Shown here in pieces: positions 22,180 through 35,583 of a stretch of 64,000 bases of DNA. Under the pieces are notes generated by a model that was not told where the DNA came from, ran no database searches, and saw only the letters and a list, made by a program, of their open reading frames with translations. Both the position numbers and the translations under genes were made by a program. This DNA comes from Zychaea mexicana (Eukaryota; Mucoromycota; Mucoromycetes; Mucorales; Lichtheimiaceae), in the NCBI RefSeq assembly GCF_025766255.1, contig NW_026516710.1, positions 186,001-250,000 of the forward strand, read 5' to 3'. Numbering within the stretch: the stretch's first letter is position 1; each line of letters begins with the position of its first letter.

Positions 22180-24570
22180 TTGGCAGCCATGTTGATCCCA
22201 GAAGATACGTTATTAGTCAGCTAAGTAGTTATGACGTACTTACAGTATCTGAACTAGACAACCCCAACTTGAATATTTTGGACTTTATTATCTGTTCTAG
22301 CAAATACTGCTAGCGGTTTTTACGCGTTGCAACAATTTGTTTTTCCGAGCAAATCGTTTCATGCGGCAGGTTTCTCTTGTCAAAAGTGTCTTCCACTTGA
22401 CTCGACAATTTGTTGAGGGTCTATAACAGCGACAAGAGGAGAAAACTACAGTGCAAAATTTGAGTTATCTATGCAAGAAGCGTGCCCGGGATAAATGCCG
22501 CCTTCATGTTCAGTTGATTGGAATTGATGATTTTCTTTTCTGCAAAAAAAAATGGATCGTTAAGAAAACGCACAGAATTAGCTGCTAGAACTAGTAACAA
22601 CTAAAGTAGTAGTAAGAATAAGTTAAGTTGTTGTACCATATAATGACTGCTTTTCATACGTTGTTGAGTATGTATAACTGATGTTAAAAGATCCCAGTAT
22701 GAGAAAACGCAAGAACTGTGCTCTTTTTTTATATCATATAAACAGCTTTTTTGCTCGGTTGTCGGCTGTACACAATAGCACAACATGTATGATGGCGGAT
22801 AAAATACTGAAAAGGCAACGCGCATTATTTGACATAGCGCACTTTGTTTCCATAATGGAATATACCTGATAAACCATTGATTGCCATGTTGCTTATGATT
22901 ACATACACATTTGCTATGATAGTTTTTGCTGTGATTCATGGGTGTAGATTGTCGTTTTTGAGTGTTATCATTAGGGGTGGCACTCCATCAATGATGCGCT
23001 CAGAGCCAAGTGCAATCCTATCAGTTGTAATAAGGAGGGATGACAATGGAAAGATAAATTGAAGGATACAGTAGTATAATTTTGGGAGTTCATTATCGAT
23101 AAATCAATAGTGGCAGCACGCAATTCTATAGCTTCTCCTGATGAGCTTTCCATATACTGTTTTACCATAAGTAATCAGTTTTCCGGACCCCATTAACAGA
23201 ACTACAAATCGATATAGTAATACTTCAATATAGTGATGGGATTCAGGTCTCATTGCTTATAGCATTATAGCGAGCGGCCAATGTACTAAACTGTGCCGTT
23301 GCATAACCCGGTGATGAGCATATACTAGCGGCACTTTCCAAATCACTGTTTTACAGTGTGTTTCAGATATCACGGTCGAGCACGACAAAACTGGCTATGG
23401 ATGTATGTAGATGCAAACGATCATCTATATAGTAGAGATATCGGGACACAGCAAATCATATGAATATCTATTGTTGTTATCGTTGTTCAAATACATCAAA
23501 AAAGGCGATAATGACAGAAGACGGATCAATCGCTTCGTCAGCCAAGTATAAAGTTCGCACTATCCTGCTACTACTGCGTTGCACCATCATCATCTCAGCT
23601 GCTGCTGAGAGTAAAACAATCCTTTATTGTCTTATGAACGCTTCCTCTTTCGAACCATCCCGCCCATCGGCGGGTGCAATATGAAAAAGAGCGAGTACAC
23701 AACAGAACAATGATATCATGACGTGCTATAATAGTTCATGACACTATTGTTTTACAATCACCGCTGTTCAAGTCAAGTCAAAACTAATAACTTTTAAAAG
23801 ATCATCAGTAACCCGTTTCCACCAATCGTTCCAGGAAATCTTGGTACATGTCTGACCACTCATAGCATTACATACTTCTTGTGACCAACGATATTGCTCC
23901 TTATAAGTTCTGTTGCTACATAAAAACTACGAGCGCGGAGACAAAGATTTTTTTGGTTCTTTTATCAGGTTGTTGTTACTGTTCCGTACCTGATTTTTTT
24001 ACGACTGAAACCTTAAACCAAAATAATGAGCTGACGAGGAGTATAATACAGTCATTAAAAATAATATATGCGTTTCGCAGTTATACTTCTTTTAACGCAA
24101 AGAATACGCGGTTTTTTTGTGTTGCATGTACAGAAAGGCAACTTGCTCTATCTTTAGAAAACAAGAAATACGCTCTACATATACCGCTAGCTAGTCGAAA
24201 CAATTTTTTATTTCCACAGTGGTCCACAGTGGTCAGTCACCCTTTCTTCCATCAATATCATTACCATTTATGCTGCCGTAACCTGCATAGATCGAAATGG
24301 CGCTTACTCCGAATAACTCATACGATTTTGTCTTGAAGAGCCGCTGCTGTCGGCAAAGTATGCAACAAAGCGCATTTGAAAAGATATCGTCAGCAAGTAA
24401 ACAACAGGAGACATGCATCAAGGCGCGCCTTTTTTCTGGACGGGAAGTTCAGGAGCAGTGTTACACGTTTCTGGTATTCCCATCTAAAACGCAGCAGCAA
24501 GAGCGAAGTCAGCCAAACTTTTCAATGGTCTCTATGGTTATTTCTGTACCATAGCAACAACTAACAGACT

Positions 24571-24584
24571 GTAACCATGGTTAC
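24571..24584. repeat. 14-bp perfect palindrome GTAACCATGGTTAC
   Basis: A perfect dyad about 730 bp upstream of the GAPDH ATG. It could be a dimeric regulator site or chance; no second copy was noticed. Confidence 0.3.
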
Positions 24585-24998
24585 TATAGCATCATGTAAA
24601 AAAATGACGTTATGCATCCTGCATATGAAACATGTAGTGTTTGAAACGAAGCAGGGGAGGGGAGGGAGACCACCCCAGCGGGCGAAAGGGTGCAAAGTAG
24701 TTAGTTAAGAAGACGATAAATGGTATGACAAAAACAAAATGGCTGAATGTACGAAAAGGTGTGCCATGTAGGACAAGAAGGTGAAAAGCGAAACCGCATG
24801 ATCATCGCAGCGCGCCAAAAACGATAAAGTTTTGGGGTGACAGGAAAAACAAAAACGCCCTCTCCTTGTACTGCATTACTCCTTGCTGTTTGTTTCCCTC
24901 TCCCCCAAAAAGAAAAAAAGCCATCGATAAACAGTTTGAAGAGTGTGCTATTTACATGGAGGATTACACAAAAAAAATTCTTTTCCCAAAGAAAAGAG

Positions 24999-25006
24999 TA
25001 TATAAG
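24999..25006 (+). promoter_or_regulatory. TATA box of the GAPDH gene
   Basis: TATATAAG lies about 300 bp before the GAPDH ATG and is followed by an A/C-rich leader, the arrangement expected of a strong glycolytic promoter. The distance implies a long 5' UTR or another start site nearer the ATG, for instance after the TTTATAAC at about 25035. Confidence 0.45.
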
Positions 25007-25308
25007 GACGACATTTCCTTGACCCCTCGACTTCTTTATAACCGCCTTCCTCCTTTCTTTTTTTGAATCTTGATTCATTTTTCAAGTTCAGAAAAAATAC
25101 CATTCCACGCAACGCAAACACAAACAAACGATAACTTTATAACGACCTTTTTTACGACTTAAGAAAAAAAATATAATCCTTTCTGTAACGACCCCAGAAA
25201 AAAACACTCCTACGAAACACACAAAAAAACATATCTTATACTCTCTTCCAAAAACACTCTATAAACCCCTTTTCTTACATTTTATCGAACAACTATCAGA
25301 AAATCAAC

Positions 25309-26621
<1,313 letters not shown>

Positions 26622-27092
26622 ATCTTCTACTACTTTCTTAATATTTTTCATTTTTCTTCTAATCACATCACTTCTCTCATTAAACTTCCACTCCAAAACC
26701 TATTACTTCTCCCTCTCTCATCCTCTCTCATCCTCTCTCCCTCGACTCTATCACCTCCTAGTCCATCTCTTTTTCTCCCTCTTTGAACACTCTTCCTCTC
26801 TCTCGAATTCTCTTGCAACTATTTCATATATGTCCATCATCTGCACATCCTTTCTCTCTTAAAAAAAAAGGATACTTGTTAATTTTATGTTGTAGATTAT
26901 TATCACGCATATTCCATGCCCTGTCTATTTCTTTCTTATTCACCCACTCTCCCCATTATCATCTTTACATATTTTTTGTTCTATGAGCAACATTTTTTTG
27001 TATATGCATTTTTTCCCTCTCAGTTATCTAGTCAACCCCAGCGTGTAACTTTTATACACTATGTTTATAAACATACTAAAAAGCTATTAACT
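26622..27092. other. Convergent intergenic region between GAPDH and the helicase gene
   Basis: The 3' flanks of both genes. The first 250 bp are strongly CT-rich on the plus strand (repeated CTCTCATCC and CTCCCTC), followed by AT-rich sequence. No gene is seen. Confidence 0.6.
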
Positions 27093-30000
27093 TCATGAAT
27101 CCAAATCAACTCTTGTCTCAAATTCTATGTCCATCTGCTGATCGAGTCCCAGATAGCCATCACTGATAAGGAATAGCGTGTAGCGATGCTTGCCGAGTCG
27201 CACAGGTGTGTCGAATGAGATGTGCGACGTTGCCCTGTTGGTCAGCGTTTCGTTGGGTCCGTTCCGCATGCTGATACGCTTAAGTGCCAGCAGCTCGTCT
27301 GTTTCGGAATCACCCATTACGAGCCACCACGACTCGTACTGTGGTTTGGGGAACTTGGGGGCATACACTCGGCCATCATGCACAGGTCCTCCTCCTTTCT
27401 TTTTCCCGCCGAGCCGTTGAATCTGGACTTGAATCTTGTATGTCGTTTCAGGTATCAGGTATGGCTTTTTCGATTCGATCGTGCCTTTCATGTCCATAAC
27501 TGGTAAGCGTGAAACGACGCGTCGGATCTTCCAAGAGAAAGAGTTTGCATTTAGCAATCTTTAACATTCGCAACTTTCCTTAGCAGATTATTCATGTTTA
27601 CCTCATTGACATCTTGGGTTGAAAGGCCCGACACTTTCTCAAAAATGTTTTTTATTTGGTTGTCCGAAAACTCTGTGAGTTCAGCCAAGCAACCAAGTGT
27701 TTTGTTCTTCAAGTAACGTGGAGATAGTTAGTTCTTTTCCATTTTTCTTTTTTCAAACAAACAAAGGGGGGCGTGTAAGAGCAAGAGAGAAAGCAGGGAG
27801 TTTCAAATGAAAGATACCTTGTATCGAATTTCTCGAAGCATTCTGGGCTTAATCTTGGGCAGCGTCAACAACGTCGATTCTTCTGGCCAGTGAGCTTGTT
27901 TGATACATTGCAACAGCTGCATTATCTTCAAGCATGTGGTGAGATAGCCAGCATCGCCAGCAACATCGATCATAGCCTATCGAAAAGAGCATGGCAATAA
28001 AGATAAATATTCGAGGACAAAATCAAGCGCACTATGCTTGGTTTTACCTGGCAGAAACGAATTGCAGAATCTAAAACGGTAATCTGATCCGTAATGTAGT
28101 CTGAAATAGGCAGCTCTAAGCGGCTGATATGAGCCTGCGTCAGCACATATGCCTTGATATGTGGGCTCTTGAAATCGCGGGTGCCTGTCACTGGGTATGG
28201 GATGTGTTTTTCAATCTCCTGGTTCAGCAAATCTTCGTTGCACCGTGCCGGGAGTTCCTCATACTCGGGTACATAGCCCATGATATCCATAAGCTCATCG
28301 ATTTCTGAATCCTTGTGCAAGCGTTGCCTAAAGTGGCGGACTGTTTGGTGGCGAAGATAGTAGTATGAGGCAATGCGACCTGCTATCAGCGGGATTAGTT
28401 CAAAGTCATCCTCGACCTCTACACAATTCGACTCGGCCAAACGGTTCGTCACGTCATTGATCGTGTCTGACAAGAATGTCTCCACACCCTTTTGTGTCAT
28501 ATCGTCCAAACCGTAGTAGGTTGGGTTTTGCTGCAGTCGACGGTAAAAGTATGTCCACGTCAAGTAATCTATCGCGTCCTGCTTGGTTTTTATCGTTCCT
28601 GCTACGATCTCGGCATTAATGTGGTCGTCCATGAACTTGTGTAGACTCGACTCGACAGGGAAAGGCTCATGCAAGAATTTCTTGAAAAAGTTCTTTTTGC
28701 TGTCCTGCACAAAGACGCGCGCAATACCGGTGTTGTCGAATTGGGGACGACCCGCACGGCCCATCATCTGTAACACGTCGGTGATCGGGTAGTCGACATA
28801 GCGACCGACCTTATAGTTGTAGTACTCGGTGCCTTTGATGACAACCAAATGGGCAGGCAAGTTGACACCCCATGCAAGCGTACTTGTCGCGATCAGGATC
28901 TGGATCTTGAGCTTAAGATACAGTTCTTCGACAATACGACGATCATCCTCGGTCAAACCAGCGTGATGGAGACCAATACCAAAAGCCAGGGAATTTTTGA
29001 GGGATTCATCGTGGACCCGATCCAGCAACAGCTCGAGCTCTTCGTCATCCATATGCAACCATTGACGCGGATTATCTTCCATACCGCAATAAGCAATCAG
29101 ATCTTGTGCAGTGAGACGCGTCTGTCGACGTGAAGAAACAAATACAATGACTGGCTGTGCTGGTGAATGCGTCTTGATCGCTGCATACGTTGGCTTGTTC
29201 ATGCTCATCATGCGCGGACAGTAGTGCTTGCCAGGGAAGCCATCAATGTAGATCTCAAGTGGAACAGGACGGACAGAGTGTCTAAAGTTGAACAAGCCAA
29301 CCTTTTCAATGCCAAGCCAATCCGCCAAATCGTTCGCGTTGGCCAACGCCGTCGAAAGACCCACGATACGCACTTTACGCTCCAGCTGTGAGCCGATATA
29401 GTTCATACGCGACACAATGACCTCTAAAATAGGACCACGATCGCCGCCGAGCAAATGGATTTCATCAATGATGACGCACGATACTTTTCGCACGTAGCTA
29501 CGGGTCTGCCAGCTACGACTAATACCGTCCCACTTTTCTGGAGTTGTGATAATAATGTCTGCCGATTCAATCGTTTTGAGGTCCGGGGTCACATCGCCCG
29601 TCAATTCAACCAGCTTCTTGTTCATGGGACCAGTCAAGCGCTTGTTCCAATCAAATACTCGCTCTTTGACAAGTGCTTTCATAGGAGCAATATAAACAAC
29701 CTTGGTACCGGGATGTTGACGGAAAGCCCACCTGAGCAAATATAACACCCAATTTAATCATCAACACCATCTTTTTACGGCCTACTTCTTCTATTGACAA
29801 CTTACCACATCACCAGTTCAGCAGCAACGGTCTTACCAGAACCAGTAGGAGCACCAACAAGCGCATTATGCTCAGTATTATACAGCGTATGAAAGATCTG
29901 AGTCTGGACAGGATTAAAGTGAGAAAACCGCTGTGCACAGACTCCTTCAAGTACATCGTCATGCAGGGCAGTGACGGGAAGAGGTTGAAGGTCAAGCAAG

Positions 30001-33000
30001 TCTGTATGGGGCGGGTTCAATTGAGGCAGGATCAAATGTTGGAAGGATACCGGCAGCACCGTCTCTGCGCCGAGCCAACGATCAGATACAGCGCGGATAT
30101 ATATTTGAGAGGGCAGTGGTTCGACAATAGGTACGGTGAACAATATCTTGACCGGCTCACCGAACTGTTTGCGTTGCAACAAAAAGTATTCCGAATAGTA
30201 AATTTCAACATTTTCCGAATCTTCGGCCCAGATCCACCAAGGTTCGACAGATCCATGGACACGGTCGTTCCAGGTAAAGTCGGGCGTGATCGTCAGCTCC
30301 ACGTTCAGCACATTGCGTGTAACGGGAGCGATACGTGCATCCAGCAATAACATGGGAAATTGATCCACGCAGCGTGCCAAGGTAGCTCCCATGCGTTTGT
30401 GGTGGACAAGCTCACCAAGCTCTAAAGGTTCCATATCGCGCATTTCCTCGATCGATACTTCGTGTGTGCGTGACTCGAGCTTGTTGAGGATATCCATAGG
30501 CAAACCCATCTGATGTAGCGGGTGCTGGAACGTCCACATACGCTTTTCGATGGCTTTGTTGATGGATAGCAGAATATAGGCAGTGGGACCCCAATTTCGA
30601 TTAAGTGCAATTTCAAAGAGTGCGCGAGCAATACGACCAGCGTTTTGCGCCACATAAGCACAATCAGAAATCAAGGCAAAGTCGTCAATACGTGCGTTCG
30701 AAATGAATGACTGCAAAAGAATGTTGACTTTGCCATGTGTCGAATCCGTACCACCCTGCCAATCGATTTTAACCGGTTAATATCAGCATACATACTGGCT
30801 TCGTTACGCGTTTTGTTTGTATTATTAAACTGGTTACCCTGATATCACAAGCGCATGAATCATCCAAAAGGCCCTTCAATTCCTTGTGCTCATTGTCACG
30901 CGACTTGATATTGTCGAATTCCGAGCTCAAACTCATCATAGACAGTACGTCGGCCTCAGTCATGCGCGGCTTCATAAAGCCATTGAAGATTTCAATACTA
31001 GTGTGACGGATGTAAAAGTTGGACGCGATACGACCAAGATCTTTGGCAGTAAGATAACCCGTGTTTTCGTCAAAGATAATCATTTGGCATTTGGCGAGTC
31101 GACGTGCTGCCAAAACAATAATTTCATGACGCTTGCGACCAAGTAAGGGGTCCTCGATTGGTTCGCCGTGGTCCATACCATAGACCATTGGATTCTTCTT
31201 CATACGCACATAGAGGTAGGTGTAACTTAACCAGGTTACAGCTTCATGGACATTTGTAACCGTGCCTAGAGAGATTTCTGCGTTCAAGTTGTCTGCGATA
31301 TGTTCAATAAACCTACACAGAAAACGATACTGATGAGTTTTGTTGTGCTTCGTGGAAAGCAAGAAGAGAGTATCTCACTTTGATTCGATCGGGTGCTGCT
31401 GGGTAATAGCTGAGACATAGTGGGAAAGACGGTCTTGGGTGGTAAGAATGTAACCAACACCTTGGGATTCGTACTATATAAAAAGAATTAGCGTTGCTGA
31501 AAATAACTTGTTAAGCTACAACTCTAAATACCTGTGGACGACCTGCACGGCCGAAAATCTGGAGCACGTCGAGAATTGACAAATCCACATAACTACCCTT
31601 CTGCGAGTCGTAGACTTGTGTTCCTTTGATGACAACAGCGTAGGCGGGTAAGTTTACACCCCATGCCAACGTGGCAGTACAGCAAAGCACCTAATTGCGC
31701 AATTCACTTAGAAACAAAACTCTACATTCTTTGATAAGCATCCAACCATTTATTTTACCTTCAGCACACCATCAGCAAACATACGCTCAGTTAAGGTACG
31801 ATCAGAGCGGAGCATACCCGCATGATGCATACCAAAGCCAAACTTAAACAATTCCTTCAATTCCTTGTTCTTTGACTTGGCAACCTCCCTGTTGTAATTT
31901 GAAAACTTGCTTTCAAGAGAGCAATCGAAAAATTCTAAATGAAAACATACGACATGTTAACGACTGTAAAAGATATATACAGTACCTTTTGCAAATGTAT
32001 ATACAAGTACCTGATAGTCCCTCAGCTGCCACTTCTTCACGCAACATTTGGGCAGTTTTAACAGTCTCTTTACGAGCATGAACAAATACCATGACCTGGT
32101 GACCCTGTTGTACCAGCTCAGACACTTTGTCAAAACAAGCTCTGTTCATCCGTTCCTTAGATGCGACCGAGTTGGCTTTGCCTTTAATGCCCAAAAAGTG
32201 CTGCTCAAGTGGAACTGGACGGAAACCACCATCAAAGAAGAAGAGACCTTGATAGGGATTCACTCTATTTAAGATAACTCGAAATGTTAGACAAAAGCCC
32301 ATGTTTCCCTAAAGAAAAACGGCCGCTAATGATTACTTACCTTAAAAATGATGCAACATCCAAGTAGTTGGGCAATGTGGCAGACAAACCAACGATACGG
32401 ATTAATGATTGGCTTGACTCGACCTGCGAATAGTAACTTCAGTATATCCATCCCAATTAACATTAGCTGGCAGACTTATTACCTGACGTAATGTTCGAGC
32501 AATGATACTTTCAATAACGGCACCACGATCCTCATGCAACAGATGCACTTCATCGATAATCAAAAGCTTGACTTTCTGTAGAATCATGAAAACTAATATA
32601 AGCATCAAGTACGTTTTGGCTACAAGTCCCATAGGTGTGATTATATACCTGAGCAAGCTCAGTATCACCGGTTCCCTTTCGCGTAATCACGTCCCATTTT
32701 TCAGGAGTTGTAACAATAAATTGAGTAGCTTGAATTTCAGCTTTAGTAAGCTGCATGTCACCTATCAAAATCATTCGATTGCGATTTGTGAGTTGCCATA
32801 ATAATTTGGTGACAAAGCAAGAGACAAACATGTAGTTTACCAGTGAGTTCTCGAACACTGACGCCAAGAAACTTGAGTCTTTTGCCCATCTTTTCGACCA
32901 CTTCTGCAGCAAGTGCTTTCATGGGTGCAACATAAACGATCTTGAAATCTTCCTTGGCAATACTAAAGTTGATATCCGATACTTCTTTGCTAGGTGGTGG

Positions 33001-34880
33001 ATAGCAATATTGAGATAGACACCGAAGTACCGTAAGCATAGCAACGTCAGTTTTACCCTATGGGACATGTCGTTAGAAAGTTTTGTTTTCTGAAACAGAA
33101 ATACTGGCTGAAGATATACGTACAGCACCAGTGGGAGCACAAACGAGCATGTTTTCGTTCGTCTCATAAGCGACAGGATAAACAATGGATTGAATGCGAT
33201 TCAAACTTTCATAGGCCTGATTTGAAAGTGTATTAATCAGTATGGGCTTTTTGAAAGTCGCTAATCACCTTAAAGGGGTTGGGGCAGGGACTACATACTT
33301 TAAAGGCACCTCGAGCAAGATTGTCCATTTCACTGATCAAGATGCGCCGTTCACCAGCACGAACAGGAGCAACTTTTGGTACAGGAATGGTTGTTTCCTC
33401 ATAGTCGTCGAACTCTTCACGGACGGAACCGGCTGGTAAAGCGAATCGTGTTCCAAACATGGATAAAGTACCAGCAGATTTTCCTGACTGGTAGACATGA
33501 GGATACACTTCTTCTTTTCTGGCCTAATGAATATGTAGCACATTAAAGATCAGTTTCATAGTATTGACGCATCCATCATGATATTCTAAAGAGCAAACGT
33601 CACCTTCAAACCTGTGCTAGCTAGAGGTCTTGCACCTGCAGTCATTAGTGCATTTTCTCTTGCCTGTCGCAAATCGACTGTATCAAAGCCCAAGATGCTC
33701 ATCGATGTTTCGGTTTCATCTAAAATTTAGAGAAACTATTATAAATCTCGGTCCTCACGTTTCTTCAAAAGCACCTTTACCTTCTTCTTGCGTCTTGTGT
33801 GATTTCATTGCCTTTTTATGCTCCTTTCGTAAAAGTTTTGCTTCTCGACGCTCAGCTTCAGATTGGACGGTGAATTGAGGACCAGGTGCCATCCCGCGCT
33901 TATTGCCCTGCTGCTTTGAATAATCGGATGAAGCGACATAACTCGACTAATAAAGAAAGAAAAAAGTCGCAAAAAGCTTCAAATGAGACCATGACCATGG
34001 ATGATGATGATGATATTAGAGCCAAAGAGTAACCACTTACAGTCATCATGATAGTATCCACAATTTTTGAGCGATTCATAATCAGATTGGAAATCAACTC
34101 AAGAGCATCAAAACCGAGGAGATCGACCAAGGCAGCCTGAATACCGTCGTCTGTACAAAGTATCCAGCGGATTTTTCAATCGATACGGTATCAGCCTCAC
34201 GATCTTATTTCACAAGCAATTATATCTACTGGATTCTGCCGAGCTTACCGTTGTCATTCGAACGCAAGATGGTGAAAATATTCACACATAGCTGCTGGGG
34301 ATTGCCACCAGTGTTGCTTGCGCCAAAGTAATTGTGGCATTGTCTATTTCACAAGTTTAATTTCTTGGTTTTCCACTCCCGCCCCTCTTCTGCTGTCATG
34401 CAGCAATATAAACATACTGAAGAAGCCAGTTTCGATCAAATATAGCTCCACCCAAATTTGGCTTTTCTGCCTTGACAGACTCAGTGGCCAATAACTCTTG
34501 CGAAGGTTCCTCATCAACTTCGTCGTCATACGAAACCGCTGGCTCTGGCGGATGGAATTCGATATCGGAACCAAATGTGAGCGCTAACACATATAACAAA
34601 AAGGACGCGTAAATAAAGACGAAAAGGCTCCTAATCATTTCGTAATATCTCTCTTACAGGATGTTGTTGACTTTTCTGCGTGTTCACTCTGGTATTTTTC
34701 GACAAGTTGTTTAAAGGCATCAACCGATTGTTGAACGACTTTATGTCCATCATAGGGCATCGTGAGTAGATCCGACGGCGATCCGGCTTTCTTTTTGCCT
34801 TTCTTGTTCTTGTCAGCATGTGCACTCTTGACGAGTTGATGCACCATGCTGCTAAACTCAAAGCCAGTTGATGTTGCCAT
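27093..34880 (-). CDS. SLH1: ASCC3/Slh1-type ribosome-collision helicase
   Basis: Twenty-two exons on the minus strand from ATG 34880 to the stop at 27093 give 2063 residues. Borders: 34880-34658, 34583-34418, 34343-34249, 34150-34041, 33946-33781, 33719-33604, 33523-33299, 33216-33124, 33057-32841, 32761-32649, 32575-32483, 32423-32341, 32264-32011, 31934-31759, 31690-31532, 31473-31379, 31312-30838, 30755-29806, 29731-28048, 27976-27818, 27706-27602, 27527-27093. It is a Ski2-like protein with two helicase cassettes, each followed by a Sec63-like unit. Cassette 1 has CAPTGAGKT (about 393), IIDEVHLL (about 514) and GRAGRPQ. Cassette 2 has GAPTGSGKT (about 1255), [13 protein letters not shown] (about 1357), [14 protein letters not shown] and GRAGRPQ. 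The N-terminus ([33 protein letters not shown]) matches ASCC3/Slh1, not spliceosomal Brr2. It dissociates collided ribosomes in the RQT complex. Both ATPase sites look intact. Confidence 0.93.
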
Positions 34881-35122
34881 GTCTAATGTCGCCAAAGAAT
34901 CGTCAAAAAGAATTACAAAAGCTTCTGCGAGCTTGCTGCGGTTTCAGCAATTCACAAAAAAAGAAAACAGAGCTTTTATAGAGAAGCAAAAGTAAAGCTG
35001 CCGCAGTACTAACTCCATCACCGCAGTAAGCTATTTTGAAGGCCCGTAACCACTGGTGCAACAACCGCGCGATCGTCTCTTTTTCTACACTTTTTTTTGT
35101 GTGCTTGAATCACGATTGAACC
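34881..35122. promoter_or_regulatory. Shared divergent promoter of SLH1/ASCC3 and RQC2/NEMF
   Basis: Only 242 bp separate the two start codons, so both genes must be driven from here. No clear TATA box is seen for either side. CTGCGG at 34936-34941 and CCGCAGTA at 35001-35008 and again at 35021-35028 form a repeated motif in both orientations. A T-rich tract precedes the RQC2 ATG. Confidence 0.75.
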
Positions 35123-35551
35123 ATGAAGCAACGTTTTAATGCACTAGACATTCGGGCAACCGTCACTAATTTGAAAGAACGGTGAGTCCAAAAAACACTT
35201 CTTTCTCTTCTTTGTAACAACAACGACTAATTGATATTGTGATAATACTATATAGCTTGACGAATCTGCGATTGCAGAACATTTACGACGTGAATGCCAA
35301 AACATTCTTGCTTAAATTCGCCAAGGTATGGCTTGTCAAGTGATAAAGGTCACAAACAATGAAGCTAGAAAGTGAGAGTGAGAGTGAGAGAGAGGACTAG
35401 TGAGCTTAATATTCTTGTTTCTACATTAGCCTGATGACAAAGAACTAGTCTTGATCGAGTCTGGTACACGTATTCATAGCACTCAGTATAGCCGAGAGAA
35501 ACAGGTGACACCATCAGCTTTCTGCGCCAAGGTAGGTTTGTATATGATTTA

Positions 35552-35583
<32 letters not shown>

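Larger units (their letters stand above)
21502..25308. other. 3.8-kb divergent intergenic region
   Basis: It lies between the aminopeptidase (-) and GAPDH (+). I find no supported protein gene; the open frame at 23881-24336 has cysteine- and phenylalanine-rich composition typical of AT-rich noise. Items worth marking are the promoter-like stretch at 21954-22179, a 14-bp perfect palindrome at 24571-24584 and the GAPDH core promoter at about 25000, listed separately. The final 200 bp are A/C-rich (many ACAAAC and AAAAACAC runs), typical of a highly expressed fungal leader. Confidence 0.55.

Noticed and set aside
23881..24336. 151-codon open frame in the aminopeptidase-GAPDH gap
   Set aside because: Cys/Phe/Leu-rich composition from AT-rich DNA, no domain, no leader or splice signals; likely chance.
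27093..34880. Spliceosomal helicase Brr2 as identity for the double-cassette helicase
   Set aside because: The N-terminal region ([33 protein letters not shown]) and the [14 protein letters not shown] segment follow ASCC3/Slh1, and the Brr2-specific N-terminal region is not evident.
34878..34895. Start of the helicase five codons upstream (MATLDMATS...)
   Set aside because: The upstream codon is TTG, not ATG; the first true ATG is at 34880.
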